Assembly (NCBI RefSeq): GCF_002216775.1
Contig: NZ_CP022315.1
Coordinates: forward strand, 1,798,001 to 1,862,000
DNA: 64,000 nucleotides
Direction of reading: 5' to 3'
Source: Virgibacillus phasianinus
GTDB taxonomy: Bacteria; Bacillota; Bacilli; Bacillales; Amphibacillaceae
Of the stretch, positions 7,684 to 16,507 are shown piece after piece (the first letter of the stretch is position 1; the number at the start of each line of letters is the position of its first letter). Position numbers and translations under genes: made by a program. The notes under the pieces were generated by a model that was not told where the DNA came from, did no database searches, and saw only the letters and a program-made list of their open reading frames with translations.

Positions 7684-7893
7684 CACTGAAAAAGGTAAAC
7701 CTAGCACAAAAAAGGTGGATCTATGATCGCATCTTGAATATACTGCGCTTTCCGCGGGCGAGTGACGAGTCTCCTCGGACTGCCGTCCTGCGGGGTCTCG
7801 CCGATCTCTCACTTCCCGCAGGAGTCTTCGTATATTCAAGATGCTAAGTTAAGGTGAATAGCTAAATTTTTAAAATCCGCCACTTTTTCAGTA
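7684..7893 (-). mobile_element. 210-bp MITE, copy B
   Basis: Same structure and orientation as copy A: CACTGAAAAAGG at the left, CACTTTTTCAGTA at the right, inner repeat GCATCTTGAATATAC / GTATATTCAAGATGC, and the same GC-rich core. ATTGAACTC occurs immediately outside both ends (7669 and 7899), so the element sits inside the 21-bp-type repeat found around copy A. It splits the kinase gene from the phosphatase genes. Confidence 0.85.
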
Positions 7894-7989
7894 CCCTTAA
7901 TTGAACTCAGGCGAGGGAGTGAGAAACTCAGGATTTGCCTGTTTAAAGCTTAACACCCCGCTCTGTTTTTACCTTAGTACTGTAAAAAA

Positions 7990-8027
7990 TGACTTTCACA
8001 CCACGAATATGACTTTTTCGTGACTTT
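7990..8027 (+). promoter_or_regulatory. triple TGACTTT direct repeat upstream of the first phosphatase
   Basis: TGACTTT occurs at 7990, 8010 and 8021, just before AAACCGACAAAAA and the -10 element at 8047. Related pieces (CCGACTTTTTGT and CGAAAAAAGTC) occur upstream of the dehydratase gene at 10671-10715. A regulator-binding role is inferred from position only. Confidence 0.35.
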
Positions 8028-8043
8028 TAAACCGACAAAAAAC

Positions 8044-8052
8044 TGTTATACT
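8044..8052 (+). promoter_or_regulatory. extended -10 promoter of the first phosphatase gene
   Basis: TGTTATACT has the TGn extension, 84 bases before the likely ATG. The -35 region is weak. Confidence 0.5.
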
Positions 8053-8136
8053 ATAAAAATAAGAATAGATATACCTAGATACATATAACTAGGAACGAGA
8101 TAGAGAGAGAAAAGAATCGCTATGGGAGTGAACGGA

Positions 8137-8907
8137 ATGATCGATATTAATTGCCATATCCTTCCTGGGATGGATGAAGGCGCAAAGTCTTTAACGGAAA
8201 GCTTGAAGATGGCTGATATCGCGGTTCAACAGGGGATTACACATATTATTGCAACACCGCATCACACGGAAGGGGACGCGGCAACTTCAGCGGATAATAT
8301 AATTGGGGCAGTTGATTATCTGAATGGAAAACTGAAAGAGCAGGATGTGCCGCTAAAGATATTACCTGGTCAGGAACCGAGAGTATATGGGGAAATGCTC
8401 AAGGGGCTGCGGTCAGGGGAAGTGCTGCCGTTAAATCAGACAAGCGAGTATGTATTCATCAACCTACCAAGGGATTATGTACCGCATTATTTGACACAGC
8501 TGCAATTCGATCTGCAAATTGCCGAGTATAAACCAATTATTGTTCACCCGGAGCGAAATCAGGAATTGATCGCGAACCCTGATAAATTATATCGAATGGT
8601 AAAAAACGGGGCATTAACCCAAATCACTGCTGCTAGTATCGTGGGGAAATCTGGAAAAAAGATTCAAAAATTTGCCCACCAAATGATCCAGGCGAACCTA
8701 GGACATTTTATAGCATCTGAGGCAAATAATGGTCATAAAAAGTCCTTCTATCTGAAGCAAGCTTATGGTACTATTAAGAATGGTTTTGGAAATGCGATGG
8801 TTTATCAATTCATGGAAAATAGCCAATATATTGTTGATAACCTTACCGTACCAAAAGAACAACCAGAGCGCATACGAATAAAAAAAGGTTTACGAATCTT
8901 TAGCTAA
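8137..8907 (+). CDS. PHP-type tyrosine phosphatase paralogue with altered metal ligands
   Basis: The 256-residue protein aligns along its whole length with the YwqE/CpsB phosphotyrosine phosphatases and with the next gene. Several residues that bind the metal cluster in this family are changed. The first motif reads DINCHILPGMDEG instead of DIHCHILPGIDDG (His5 to Asn, Asp14 to Glu), and the last reads ASEANN instead of ASDAHN (Asp to Glu195, His to Asn197). The middle motifs ATPHH, GQE and HPERN remain. Such changes should weaken or abolish catalysis, so this may be a pseudo-phosphatase that binds the kinase C-terminus without dephosphorylating it; that is inference. The ATG at 8137 has GGGAGTG six bases before it. 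Confidence 0.85.
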   Translation: MIDINCHILPGMDEGAKSLTESLKMADIAVQQGITHIIATPHHTEGDAATSADNIIGAVDYLNGKLKEQDVPLKILPGQEPRVYGEMLKGLRSGEVLPLNQTSEYVFINLPRDYVPHYLTQLQFDLQIAEYKPIIVHPERNQELIANPDKLYRMVKNGALTQITAASIVGKSGKKIQKFAHQMIQANLGHFIASEANNGHKKSFYLKQAYGTIKNGFGNAMVYQFMENSQYIVDNLTVPKEQPERIRIKKGLRIFS

Positions 8908-8928
8908 GACCACCTATAAGTGATAGAT

Positions 8929-8960
8929 AGGGATCTAATATAAATTAGTTCCCTTTTTTT
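8929..8960 (+). terminator. terminator between the two phosphatase genes
   Basis: GGGATCTAAT and ATTAGTTCCC pair around ATAA, followed by seven T. Confidence 0.75.
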
Positions 8961-8970
8961 ACGGTCTTTT

Positions 8971-9020
8971 ATGTCTAGCTCCAGCCTCCGCTTCTAAACG
9001 GAGCACTTACGCTTTTCTAA
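8971..9020 (+). repeat. GTCTAGCTCCAGC dispersed repeat, short copy
   Basis: ATGTCTAGCTCCAGC leads into CTCCGCTTCTAAACGGAG, a small stem-loop, then CACTTACGCTTTTCTAA. Related copies lie at 44439 and 63801. It is non-coding. Confidence 0.7.
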
Positions 9021-9119
9021 CCACATAGCGACAAAATTCTAGTTTATTATCACAAATAAACATGTTAGAATGTGAGAATAGTTCGAAAAGTTATAATGGA
9101 ATGTTAGGAAGTGATTTTC

Positions 9120-9884
9120 ATGATTGATATACATTGTCATATATTGCCAGGAATTGATGATGGCGCCCAAACGGAATCGGACAGTATCGCGATGGCGAAC
9201 GCTGCGGTTGATCAGGGGATTGATACCATCATTGCAACTCCGCACCATATGAATGGAAAATATGAAAATAGCAAGCAGGATATTATAACGCATGTGAACG
9301 TGTTAAATGATTTATTTCAGGAAGAGGATATTCCGCTAACCATTCTTCCAGGGCAGGAAATCCGCATGAATGGGGAGATCATCGACGAGCTTGAAGATGG
9401 CATTATTCAATCGTTGAACCATTCGAAATACCTGTTTGTTGAATTTCCGTCCAGCAGTGTTCCACGCTATGCGAAGCAGATGCTTTTCGATATCCAGCTT
9501 GCCGGCTATAAACCGGTGATTGTGCATCCTGAGCGTAACCAAGTACTAATCGAACATCCATCGATGCTGTATGAGTTTGTTAAAAAAGGGTCATTAACCC
9601 AAATAACGGCAGGCAGTTTATGCGGCAAATTCGGCAAAAATCTGCAGAAGTTCTCCCACCAACTGGTTGAGGCGAATTTAACCCACTTCATTGCTTCTGA
9701 TGCGCATAATACAACATCACGAGGGTTTACGTTGCAGGAAGGGTACAAGGAATTGATGGATCAGCATGGAGTAGACGCGCGGTATATGTTCATGGAAAAT
9801 GCTCAATTGCTGGTCGAAAGCAAAACCGTGAACCGCCTGGAGCCTGCAGAGGTTAAAAAGAAGAAGTTTCTCGGAATCTTTTAG
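9120..9884 (+). CDS. ywqE: PHP-type protein tyrosine phosphatase, YwqE/CpsB family
   Basis: This 254-residue protein, the same length as B. subtilis YwqE, has all the expected PHP motifs: MIDIHCHILPGIDDGA at the start (His5, His7, Asp13/14), ATPHH (about 40-43), LPGQEIR (about 77-82), HPERN (about 136-140) and IASDAHN (about 191-197). It should be a metal-dependent phosphatase that removes phosphate from the tyrosine cluster of the kinase at 6922-7626. The ATG at 9120 follows AGGAAGTG at good spacing; the GTG at 9111 overlaps that site. It is the intact member of a tandem pair. Confidence 0.92.
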   Translation: MIDIHCHILPGIDDGAQTESDSIAMANAAVDQGIDTIIATPHHMNGKYENSKQDIITHVNVLNDLFQEEDIPLTILPGQEIRMNGEIIDELEDGIIQSLNHSKYLFVEFPSSSVPRYAKQMLFDIQLAGYKPVIVHPERNQVLIEHPSMLYEFVKKGSLTQITAGSLCGKFGKNLQKFSHQLVEANLTHFIASDAHNTTSRGFTLQEGYKELMDQHGVDARYMFMENAQLLVESKTVNRLEPAEVKKKKFLGIF

Positions 9885-9938
9885 GGTGTACACGATTATG
9901 TATGTCCTTTGTACTAGACTAATAGGCGGAGTGTTTGT

Positions 9939-10595
9939 ATGATACATGTTCTACTAGTAGAGGATCAGCAGCTGTTTCGCGAGGGAATAAAGGCCTTAAT
10001 CCATCATGAAGAAGACCTGGAAGTGGTTGGCATGGCAGAGACTGCGGATGATTCTTTTCGATTAATCGAAGAAAAACAGCCACATGTTGTGCTGATGGAC
10101 TTACATATTGCCGGTATCGACGGGGTTAAAGCTACCAGGTATATCAAAGATCACTACCCCGGAACAAAGGTAATTCTGCTTACGACCTATGTCGAGGAAG
10201 ACTTGATTATAGCGGGGTTAAATGCTGATGCGGACGGTTTCCTGTTTAAGAATCTGAACGCAACAAAATTGATACAGGCTATCAGGGATGCATTTTATGG
10301 TGACATGGTTATCTCCGGTCAAGCGGCCAGAATCCTAGCGAGAAGGATTAGACACAACATGTACAATAAGAAGCAGATTCTGGCAAGAAAGCTTGAACAT
10401 CGATCCATCTACTTAACGGAGAAAGAACTCGACATCGCGTATTTGATGATGGAAGGCAAAGCGAATAAAGTGATTGCCGAATACATGTATTTGAGCGAAG
10501 GCACGATCAAGAACTATATCAGCGACATTTATACGAAGGTAAATATGCGAAGACGGTCAAAAGTGATCGAATATTTCCGTGGCTTTTTTCATTAA
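9939..10595 (+). CDS. orphan NarL/LuxR-type response regulator
   Basis: The 218-residue protein has a receiver domain (residues 1-120) with acidic pocket Glu8/Asp9, phospho-acceptor Asp54 in VVLMDLHIAG, Thr in LLTTY and Lys104 in FLFKN. A C-terminal LuxR-type helix-turn-helix follows (about 152-212; LTEKELDIAYLMMEGKANKV, then LSEGTIKNYISDIYTKVNMR). No histidine kinase gene is next to it. It lies between the phosphatase and dehydratase genes, and shared AT-rich motifs occur upstream of both flanking transcription units, so it may regulate the polysaccharide cluster. That is inferred from position only. It starts at ATG after GCGGAGTG. Confidence 0.85.
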   Translation: MIHVLLVEDQQLFREGIKALIHHEEDLEVVGMAETADDSFRLIEEKQPHVVLMDLHIAGIDGVKATRYIKDHYPGTKVILLTTYVEEDLIIAGLNADADGFLFKNLNATKLIQAIRDAFYGDMVISGQAARILARRIRHNMYNKKQILARKLEHRSIYLTEKELDIAYLMMEGKANKVIAEYMYLSEGTIKNYISDIYTKVNMRRRSKVIEYFRGFFH

Positions 10596-10609
10596 AAAAG
10601 CACTTTTTA
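10579..10609 (+). terminator. terminator overlapping the regulator stop codon
   Basis: GTGGCTTTTTT and AAAAAAGCAC pair with the TAA stop codon in or next to the loop, followed by TTTTT. Confidence 0.55.
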
Positions 10610-10669
10610 TTGGTATTGGCCTTACTTTTTGTAATAGAGTCACGTTAAGTATGGTTATGTACGTCATTG

Positions 10670-10715
10670 ACCGACTTTTTGTGTCGGTTATTGCCAAAAT
10701 ATACGAAAAAAGTCT
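10670..10715. promoter_or_regulatory. inverted repeats upstream of the dehydratase gene
   Basis: ACCGAC-N7-GTCGGT (10670-10688) is a perfect six-base inverted repeat. Shortly after it comes TACGAAAAAAGTCT (10702-10715). In reverse complement these resemble AAACCGACAAAAA and GACTTTTTCGTG upstream of the first phosphatase gene. They are candidate operators. Confidence 0.35.
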
Positions 10716-10821
10716 TACTTTTTTCTGTGTAATATGCGAAAATAGAACCAGATAAAACATAAATGAAAATATTTCCAGTAACATCGTAGCATTAACTAAT
10801 TTCAAGAAAGGAGTGGACATC

Positions 10822-12651
10822 GTGACTTATCATAATAGATTGGCATTATTAGTAATCATGGATTCCATTATCGTCAGCACAGCCATATTCATCGCCTCCT
10901 GGATTGTCTATCCATACGTACCCGTCTTCAATATGCCAGCATTGATCATTAGTTCCATCGCACTCTTAATTTTCCATCACGTCTTTGCATCCATCTATAA
11001 TCTTTATAATAAAGTATGGTCCTATGCCAGTGTAGGTGAGCTTACCGCAATTGTTAAAGCCATTACATTCTCTATTATTTCAGCGGGAATTGTTCAATTC
11101 CTGGTAAACGACTTTTCCATTTATAGACGAGCACTTGTCGTTACATGGATGTTACATATTATCTTAATCGGAGGATCACGATTCATATGGAGGATATATC
11201 GTGATCAATTTATGAATAACGCCGAAGACAAAAAACGCACATTGATAATCGGCGCTGGCTCAGCTGGAGCAATGATTGTGAGACAGCTGAAAAATCAAAA
11301 CAACTCGGAGTTATTACCGATAGCGTTTATCGACGATGATCCTTCCAAGCAAAAAATGCAATTATATAATTTACCCGTTTTAGGACAAGCGAAGGACATC
11401 GAAACAGTTGTCAAAAATCACAGCATTGAACATATCGTTATTGCGATTCCGTCACTCAGAAATGGTGAGTTAAATAAACTCGTTACGGAATGTAATAAAT
11501 CATCAGCTAAGGTGCAGATGATACCGAAGATTGAGGACTTGATGACTGGGAAAATTTCTGTTAGCAATTTAAAGAATGTCGAGGTTGAAGATTTACTTGG
11601 GCGTGAACCAGTCGAACTTGATATAAACGCCATATCGGAATACGTAACAGGTAACACAGTAATGGTAACCGGGGCAGGTGGTTCGATTGGATCGGAACTT
11701 TGCCGCCAGCTTATGCGTTTTACCCCAAGTAAAATTGTCTTGCTCGGTCACGGAGAATTTAGTATTTATACGATAGATATGGAGCTTAAAGAAAAATACG
11801 GTGACATGGATATTGAAATTGTGCCGGTTATTGCAGATGTGCAGGACCGCAAACGCATTTTTGAAGTCGTGGAAAAACATAAACCGACAATTGTTTATCA
11901 TGCAGCAGCGCATAAGCATGTTCCTTTGATGGAATATAATCCGCATGAAGCGGTGAAGAACAATGTTATTGGTACGAAAAATGTTGCTGAAGCAGCGGAT
12001 ACATTTGGTGTAAGTACCTTTGTTATGGTATCAACTGATAAGGCCGTTAACCCAACCAATGTTATGGGGGCGACTAAACGTGTTGCTGAAATGGTCGTTC
12101 AGGATATGGCTCAACGAAGTAAGACAAAATTTGTAGCTGTTCGATTCGGGAATGTATTGGGAAGTCGGGGTAGTGTTATTCCACTGTTTAAAATGCAAAT
12201 TGAAAGAGGTGGCCCTGTTACCGTGACTGATCCTGAAATGACAAGATATTTTATGACGATACCGGAAGCATCTAGGCTTGTCATTCAGGCTGGTACCCTT
12301 GCGAAGGGCGGAGAGATTTTTGTCTTGGATATGGGCGAGCCCGTGAGGATTGTGGATTTGGCTAAGAATCTAATAAAACTTTCAGGTTTTACAGAAGATG
12401 AGATTCCCATTAAATTTGCTGGTATCAGGCCAGGTGAGAAGTTGTATGAGGAATTACTTGGTAAGGATGAGATTCACCCTAATCAGGTTTATGAGAAAAT
12501 ATATGTTGGTAGAACGAGTGAAGTTGAGGAAAACATCCTCTTAGATTTAATCGTGAGTTTTAATGGGTATGATTCTGAGGAATTAAAAAATAAATTGATG
12601 GGGATTGTATTTTTGGAAAAGACTTTGTTGGCAGTGAACAGTGGGCTTTAA
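10822..12651 (+). CDS. membrane-bound UDP-sugar 4,6-dehydratase, EpsC/PglF/WbpM type
   Basis: The 609-residue protein has four N-terminal membrane helices (to about residue 125) and then two Rossmann domains. The first has IIGAGSAGAMIVRQ (about 150). The second, catalytic domain starts at VTGAGGSIGSELCRQ (about 285). The motif STDKAVNPTNVMGATKR carries Met where short-chain dehydrogenases have Tyr, the hallmark of this 4,6-dehydratase subgroup. These enzymes convert UDP-GlcNAc to the 4-keto-6-deoxy sugar, the first step to UDP-bacillosamine-type sugars. The later steps are encoded at 23097 and 22463. The GTG at 10822 follows AAAGGAG at eight bases. The B. subtilis counterpart is EpsC (about 600 residues). 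Confidence 0.92.
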   Translation: MTYHNRLALLVIMDSIIVSTAIFIASWIVYPYVPVFNMPALIISSIALLIFHHVFASIYNLYNKVWSYASVGELTAIVKAITFSIISAGIVQFLVNDFSIYRRALVVTWMLHIILIGGSRFIWRIYRDQFMNNAEDKKRTLIIGAGSAGAMIVRQLKNQNNSELLPIAFIDDDPSKQKMQLYNLPVLGQAKDIETVVKNHSIEHIVIAIPSLRNGELNKLVTECNKSSAKVQMIPKIEDLMTGKISVSNLKNVEVEDLLGREPVELDINAISEYVTGNTVMVTGAGGSIGSELCRQLMRFTPSKIVLLGHGEFSIYTIDMELKEKYGDMDIEIVPVIADVQDRKRIFEVVEKHKPTIVYHAAAHKHVPLMEYNPHEAVKNNVIGTKNVAEAADTFGVSTFVMVSTDKAVNPTNVMGATKRVAEMVVQDMAQRSKTKFVAVRFGNVLGSRGSVIPLFKMQIERGGPVTVTDPEMTRYFMTIPEASRLVIQAGTLAKGGEIFVLDMGEPVRIVDLAKNLIKLSGFTEDEIPIKFAGIRPGEKLYEELLGKDEIHPNQVYEKIYVGRTSEVEENILLDLIVSFNGYDSEELKNKLMGIVFLEKTLLAVNSGL

Positions 12652-12795
12652 TTTCGTTTTAAATATAGGAGCAGTACAACAACACAATAAGATTCATGTA
12701 GTCCTGTTTCTAGTTGCAAAACCACATAAACATAGCGATTTCCCGTTTTGAGCATAATTTAATTTTATGATTTTTACTATAAGATGGAGTAATTT

Positions 12796-14022
12796 ATGAG
12801 AGAAAAAATAAGTAATCTAAATAAAGTTATGACATTTGTTAGTCAAATAAATAAGGTAGTGACTTTTGCACTTTTTTTTATTCTATTAGGAAGGTATCTT
12901 GGTCCAGAACAATTTGGAATTTACACAACAATTTTGGCGATTGTCACTATATTTAGTGGTTTTAGTGACTTGGGATATGGACATCTGATTATTCAAAGTG
13001 TAACAAAAAACAAAAAAAACTTTAATGTATACTATGGAAATGGTCTATTTATATTGTTAATTAACATATTACTATTAATCATCTTTCTAACCGTTTTTAA
13101 TAATATTGCATTTGGGTTTCCAACAAATATAGTATTAATGGTTATTATTGCAGATTTATTATTTTTTAAAATAATTGATTTGAATTCTAAATCGTTTCAA
13201 GCATTTGGTAATTTAGCTGTAATGTCCTTGTTCATCATTTCTATTGGGATAGTAAAAGTGGCATCAGTATTCATAATCATTTTAATTACTTCTTTTAAAC
13301 CTAGCTTAGAAGAATTTCTAACGTTGTATATCCTATTGTATGGTGTTGTAACACTATTAACAACCATTTATACAATCAAAACTATAGGAGTTCCTCGTCT
13401 TAAAATAAGGGATATAAGGTTTAATGTGAAGCAGGGCATACATTTTTCAATTGGTGGGATGTCACGAACTATCTATATAGATGTTGATAAAATAATGCTT
13501 ACCAAATTTATTAGTGCTGATGTTACTGGCATGTATTCTGTAGCCTATAAAATTATGAGTCTTGCGTTTTTTCCAATCCAATCATTACTCTTAATATATT
13601 ATAGAAGCTTTTTTGAGGCAGGCAAAAGCCATATAAATAACGCTGTAAAGTTGAGCAAAAAGTTAGGTAAGTTAACAGTAGTTTATGCTGTTGGTGCATC
13701 CATTCTTGTCTATTTTTGCGCACCTTTAATTACATTATTTATGGGAAGCCAGTATGAGGAATCGATAACTATGGTTAGGTTGCTTTTACTAATGTTAATT
13801 ATCCAATCACTATATTATCCATTTGCAGATGCAATGACGGGTTCAGGCCATCAGATGGAAAGAAGTAGAATTCAAATAATAGCAGTAATATTAAATGTTT
13901 TTTTGAATCTAATACTTATACCACTAATATCATGGAAGGGAGCAGTGATTGCTTCTATAATATCTGAATTTAGTATTTTCCTTTTTGTAACTATATTTAT
14001 TATCAAAAAAAGAAACAGGTGA
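12796..14022 (+). CDS. Wzx-type polysaccharide flippase
   Basis: This 408-residue polytopic membrane protein with about 12 helices belongs to the polysaccharide exporter group of the MOP superfamily. Typical features are the N-terminal FALFFILLGRYLGPEQFGIY and a central GIHFSIGGMSRTIYIDVDKI segment. It should move the lipid-linked repeat unit across the membrane for polymerisation. From here to about 18.3 kb the DNA is visibly AT-richer than the upstream regulatory genes, as is common for exchangeable serotype cassettes. The ATG follows GATGGAG. It overlaps the next gene by four bases. Confidence 0.85.
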   Translation: MREKISNLNKVMTFVSQINKVVTFALFFILLGRYLGPEQFGIYTTILAIVTIFSGFSDLGYGHLIIQSVTKNKKNFNVYYGNGLFILLINILLLIIFLTVFNNIAFGFPTNIVLMVIIADLLFFKIIDLNSKSFQAFGNLAVMSLFIISIGIVKVASVFIIILITSFKPSLEEFLTLYILLYGVVTLLTTIYTIKTIGVPRLKIRDIRFNVKQGIHFSIGGMSRTIYIDVDKIMLTKFISADVTGMYSVAYKIMSLAFFPIQSLLLIYYRSFFEAGKSHINNAVKLSKKLGKLTVVYAVGASILVYFCAPLITLFMGSQYEESITMVRLLLLMLIIQSLYYPFADAMTGSGHQMERSRIQIIAVILNVFLNLILIPLISWKGAVIASIISEFSIFLFVTIFIIKKRNR

Positions 14023-15206
14023 ACTTTATTTTGGCACAATTAAAATCATTAGTTTGGATGATCGTAGGAAGAGGAATTGCAAGTGGAACTGGATACTCTC
14101 GAAGGGTGTTCTTTGAATTAGAAATTTTAAAAAAGGAAGGGATAGACTCTATTTTGGTTTATCCGGATGACGTTACATTACCTAAAGAATTTAGTCAATT
14201 GTGTACCCCTGTACCTGTAAAATTGAATTTATCTAGTTATTTAGGAGGTAAGTTAAGCACTTCATTTCATGAAATTATTCATGAACATGGTAAACCAGAT
14301 ATTATTTATGGTCAAAGTTTAGTGCATACTTTTATAGCTTCAAAATTTGCTAAAAAAAATAAAATTAATCTTATATTTGACTACCATGGTAAAGCTCCAA
14401 AAGAAAAGTTTGAATTAGGAGTTTCGAAAAAGTCACCAAAAGATATTATTTTATCTGTGGCTTATAAAATAATTGAAGCAATTAATATTGAAAGATCAAA
14501 TGAAATTGTATTGGTTTCTGAGAACTTCAGAAATAACTTGAAAGTAAAAGACAAAGCTATTGTGCTGCCGATGGTTCCTTCTGAAATTTTTATTAAGTAT
14601 AAAAAGGAACTAGTTCGAACTAGTATAAAAAGTGAACTTGGTATTTCAGAAGACTCGATAGTCTTTTGTTATTTAGGACAAGCACAATTCTATCAAATGG
14701 CTGAAGAAACTGTAAATTTATATAAAAGTATTGAAAAAAAGTTTAACAAAACTCATTTATTAATAATAACTAAGGACCCAGACAATTTCCAAAGTATTAC
14801 AGGTAACCATGAATTGGTAAATTACACTATTATTTCTGCGGACCATAAGGAGGTCCCGAGGTATCTGGATATTAGTGACTTTGGTTTTGTGCTAAGGGGG
14901 CCTTCAGTTTTAAATACAGTTTCATCTCCCACAAAAGTATTAGAGTACCTATCAATGAATGTAGTGCCAATTATGACGCAATATGTAGGTGATTTCCCAG
15001 CCGTTTTACCGGAAAATAGCAAAATAGTGTTAGATTATCATTCTTTAATTTTAAAAACTAACAATAATGTGCTTAATCCCGAAAAAGTTTATGCGAGATA
15101 TAATAATAAAATTGATATAAGTACTTTTGTTCTAGATTATTCCAATAAATACATCGAAAGTTATACTAAAACGATTAAAAAATATATAAAAACTACTGAG
15201 GAATGA
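14019..15206 (+). CDS. glycosyltransferase, probably GT4-like
   Basis: The 395-residue soluble protein has a GT-B-like layout. An N-terminal GRGIASGTGYSRRVFFELEI acceptor-side segment resembles the GG.....L motif of GT4 enzymes. A central ELGISEDSIVFCYLGQAQFY starts the nucleotide-sugar half, and SSPTKVLEYLSMNVVPI resembles the usual E.....E donor-binding region. The sequence is divergent and I cannot name donor or acceptor. It is translationally coupled on both sides (four-base overlaps). GTG 14019 is taken as the start; TTG 14031 is an alternative. It lies between flippase and polymerase, so it probably adds a sugar of the repeat unit. Confidence 0.7.
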   Translation: MNFILAQLKSLVWMIVGRGIASGTGYSRRVFFELEILKKEGIDSILVYPDDVTLPKEFSQLCTPVPVKLNLSSYLGGKLSTSFHEIIHEHGKPDIIYGQSLVHTFIASKFAKKNKINLIFDYHGKAPKEKFELGVSKKSPKDIILSVAYKIIEAINIERSNEIVLVSENFRNNLKVKDKAIVLPMVPSEIFIKYKKELVRTSIKSELGISEDSIVFCYLGQAQFYQMAEETVNLYKSIEKKFNKTHLLIITKDPDNFQSITGNHELVNYTIISADHKEVPRYLDISDFGFVLRGPSVLNTVSSPTKVLEYLSMNVVPIMTQYVGDFPAVLPENSKIVLDYHSLILKTNNNVLNPEKVYARYNNKIDISTFVLDYSNKYIESYTKTIKKYIKTTEE

Positions 15207-16489
15207 TGGGTATGCTTGAATTTTATAACATAATAACTTTTGCATTTTTAAGTATACTTTCTTTATATTATTTAAAAAGTATAATTCAGGGTCAAATTAA
15301 CATAGGGCATATAGCTTATTTTGTATATTATATTGCTTTTGCAATTCCAATTTTACTGGATTTGGTATTAGGAATACCGGTTTATTCAAATCGCCCTGGT
15401 TTTAAATTGGCTACTAATGACACTCATACAATCTTTATATATGATACTTATATGATATTTATAGGAATACTATGGTTTTTATTTAGTACAAAAAAAAAAT
15501 TAAGGTATAGTGATATTGAAAAATCAAATCGCAGACAACAAAAACTATTTAAAGGGATATTATGGATTTTGGTTGTTTTTCCAATACTTCTTGTACTATT
15601 CGCACCTGAAGCGGGTTTCTATCTTGATTACGGTGCAATTAATCAAAAACAATTAGTAAGCCAAAAGATTATCGACTTTCATGGTATTATTCATTTATTT
15701 AGTTTAATTAGTATAGTATCTGGTATTTTAATTTTGCTGATAGATAAAATGAAATTTAATCGCTTTCTGATGCTTGTTATGCCGTGGGTTTTTATTGCTA
15801 TTTGGTTGAACGGTAAACGTTCAGCTGTGGTGATTTTCATTGCTCTACTAATTATTTCCTTAGTAATAAAAGGATATATACAAGGATGGAAGCTTGTTAT
15901 TTTTACTTTTATATGTCTGATTTTGTTTTTAGGGTACAATACTTTTTACACAAATCAAATTAAGTATGAAACCCTAGATGTGAAACTAACCCAAGCCGAA
16001 AAGTATCAAAACTTTCGAATCAATTATGGTAGGGATGATGTAACAAAATTATCGATTTATTCAATGCTTAATGACAAACCCGAAATTCTAGATTACCCTG
16101 GCCAAAGTATTCTATTTTATTTAACCTTTTATGTTCCGAGAGAGCTATGGAATAACAAACCCTGGACCTATCCGGTATATTTAACATCAGCGGTGTTCAT
16201 GAATAGGGTTGATTCCGGTTATATCGGATGGACAATGACTACAAGTTGGTTTGAAGAAGCTATTTCAAACTTTGGGATATTTGGGTTTTTAATCGGGCCA
16301 GCTTTATTATTATTTTTATGTCGTTTAGGTGATCGATATCAAAATCGCATTATTCACACAGCTACCTTGTTAATTGTGATTTTATTTATTATGCTTCCTT
16401 TGAGTAGTTTTATTCCTTTATTTTTAATATGGATGATTATTTTAATTTATTTTCAAAAGTTTAATAACGTAATTAAGGTTTCTAATTAA
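15203..16489 (+). CDS. Wzy-type polysaccharide polymerase
   Basis: The 428-residue hydrophobic protein has about 10-12 membrane helices and one larger extracytoplasmic loop (around residues 255-345, with YYTNQ-like aromatic and charged residues). Neighbouring flippase and glycosyltransferase genes and this topology are the usual basis for calling Wzy, since sequence conservation is poor. The motif NGKRSAVVIFIALLIISLVI is typical of oligosaccharide repeat-unit polymerases. Possible starts are ATG 15203, 15206 or 15212, with GAGG at 15198. It would join repeat units on the outer face of the membrane. Confidence 0.72.
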   Translation: MMGMLEFYNIITFAFLSILSLYYLKSIIQGQINIGHIAYFVYYIAFAIPILLDLVLGIPVYSNRPGFKLATNDTHTIFIYDTYMIFIGILWFLFSTKKKLRYSDIEKSNRRQQKLFKGILWILVVFPILLVLFAPEAGFYLDYGAINQKQLVSQKIIDFHGIIHLFSLISIVSGILILLIDKMKFNRFLMLVMPWVFIAIWLNGKRSAVVIFIALLIISLVIKGYIQGWKLVIFTFICLILFLGYNTFYTNQIKYETLDVKLTQAEKYQNFRINYGRDDVTKLSIYSMLNDKPEILDYPGQSILFYLTFYVPRELWNNKPWTYPVYLTSAVFMNRVDSGYIGWTMTTSWFEEAISNFGIFGFLIGPALLLFLCRLGDRYQNRIIHTATLLIVILFIMLPLSSFIPLFLIWMIILIYFQKFNNVIKVSN

Positions 16490-16507
16490 ATATAAGGTGT
16501 GAGAGAA

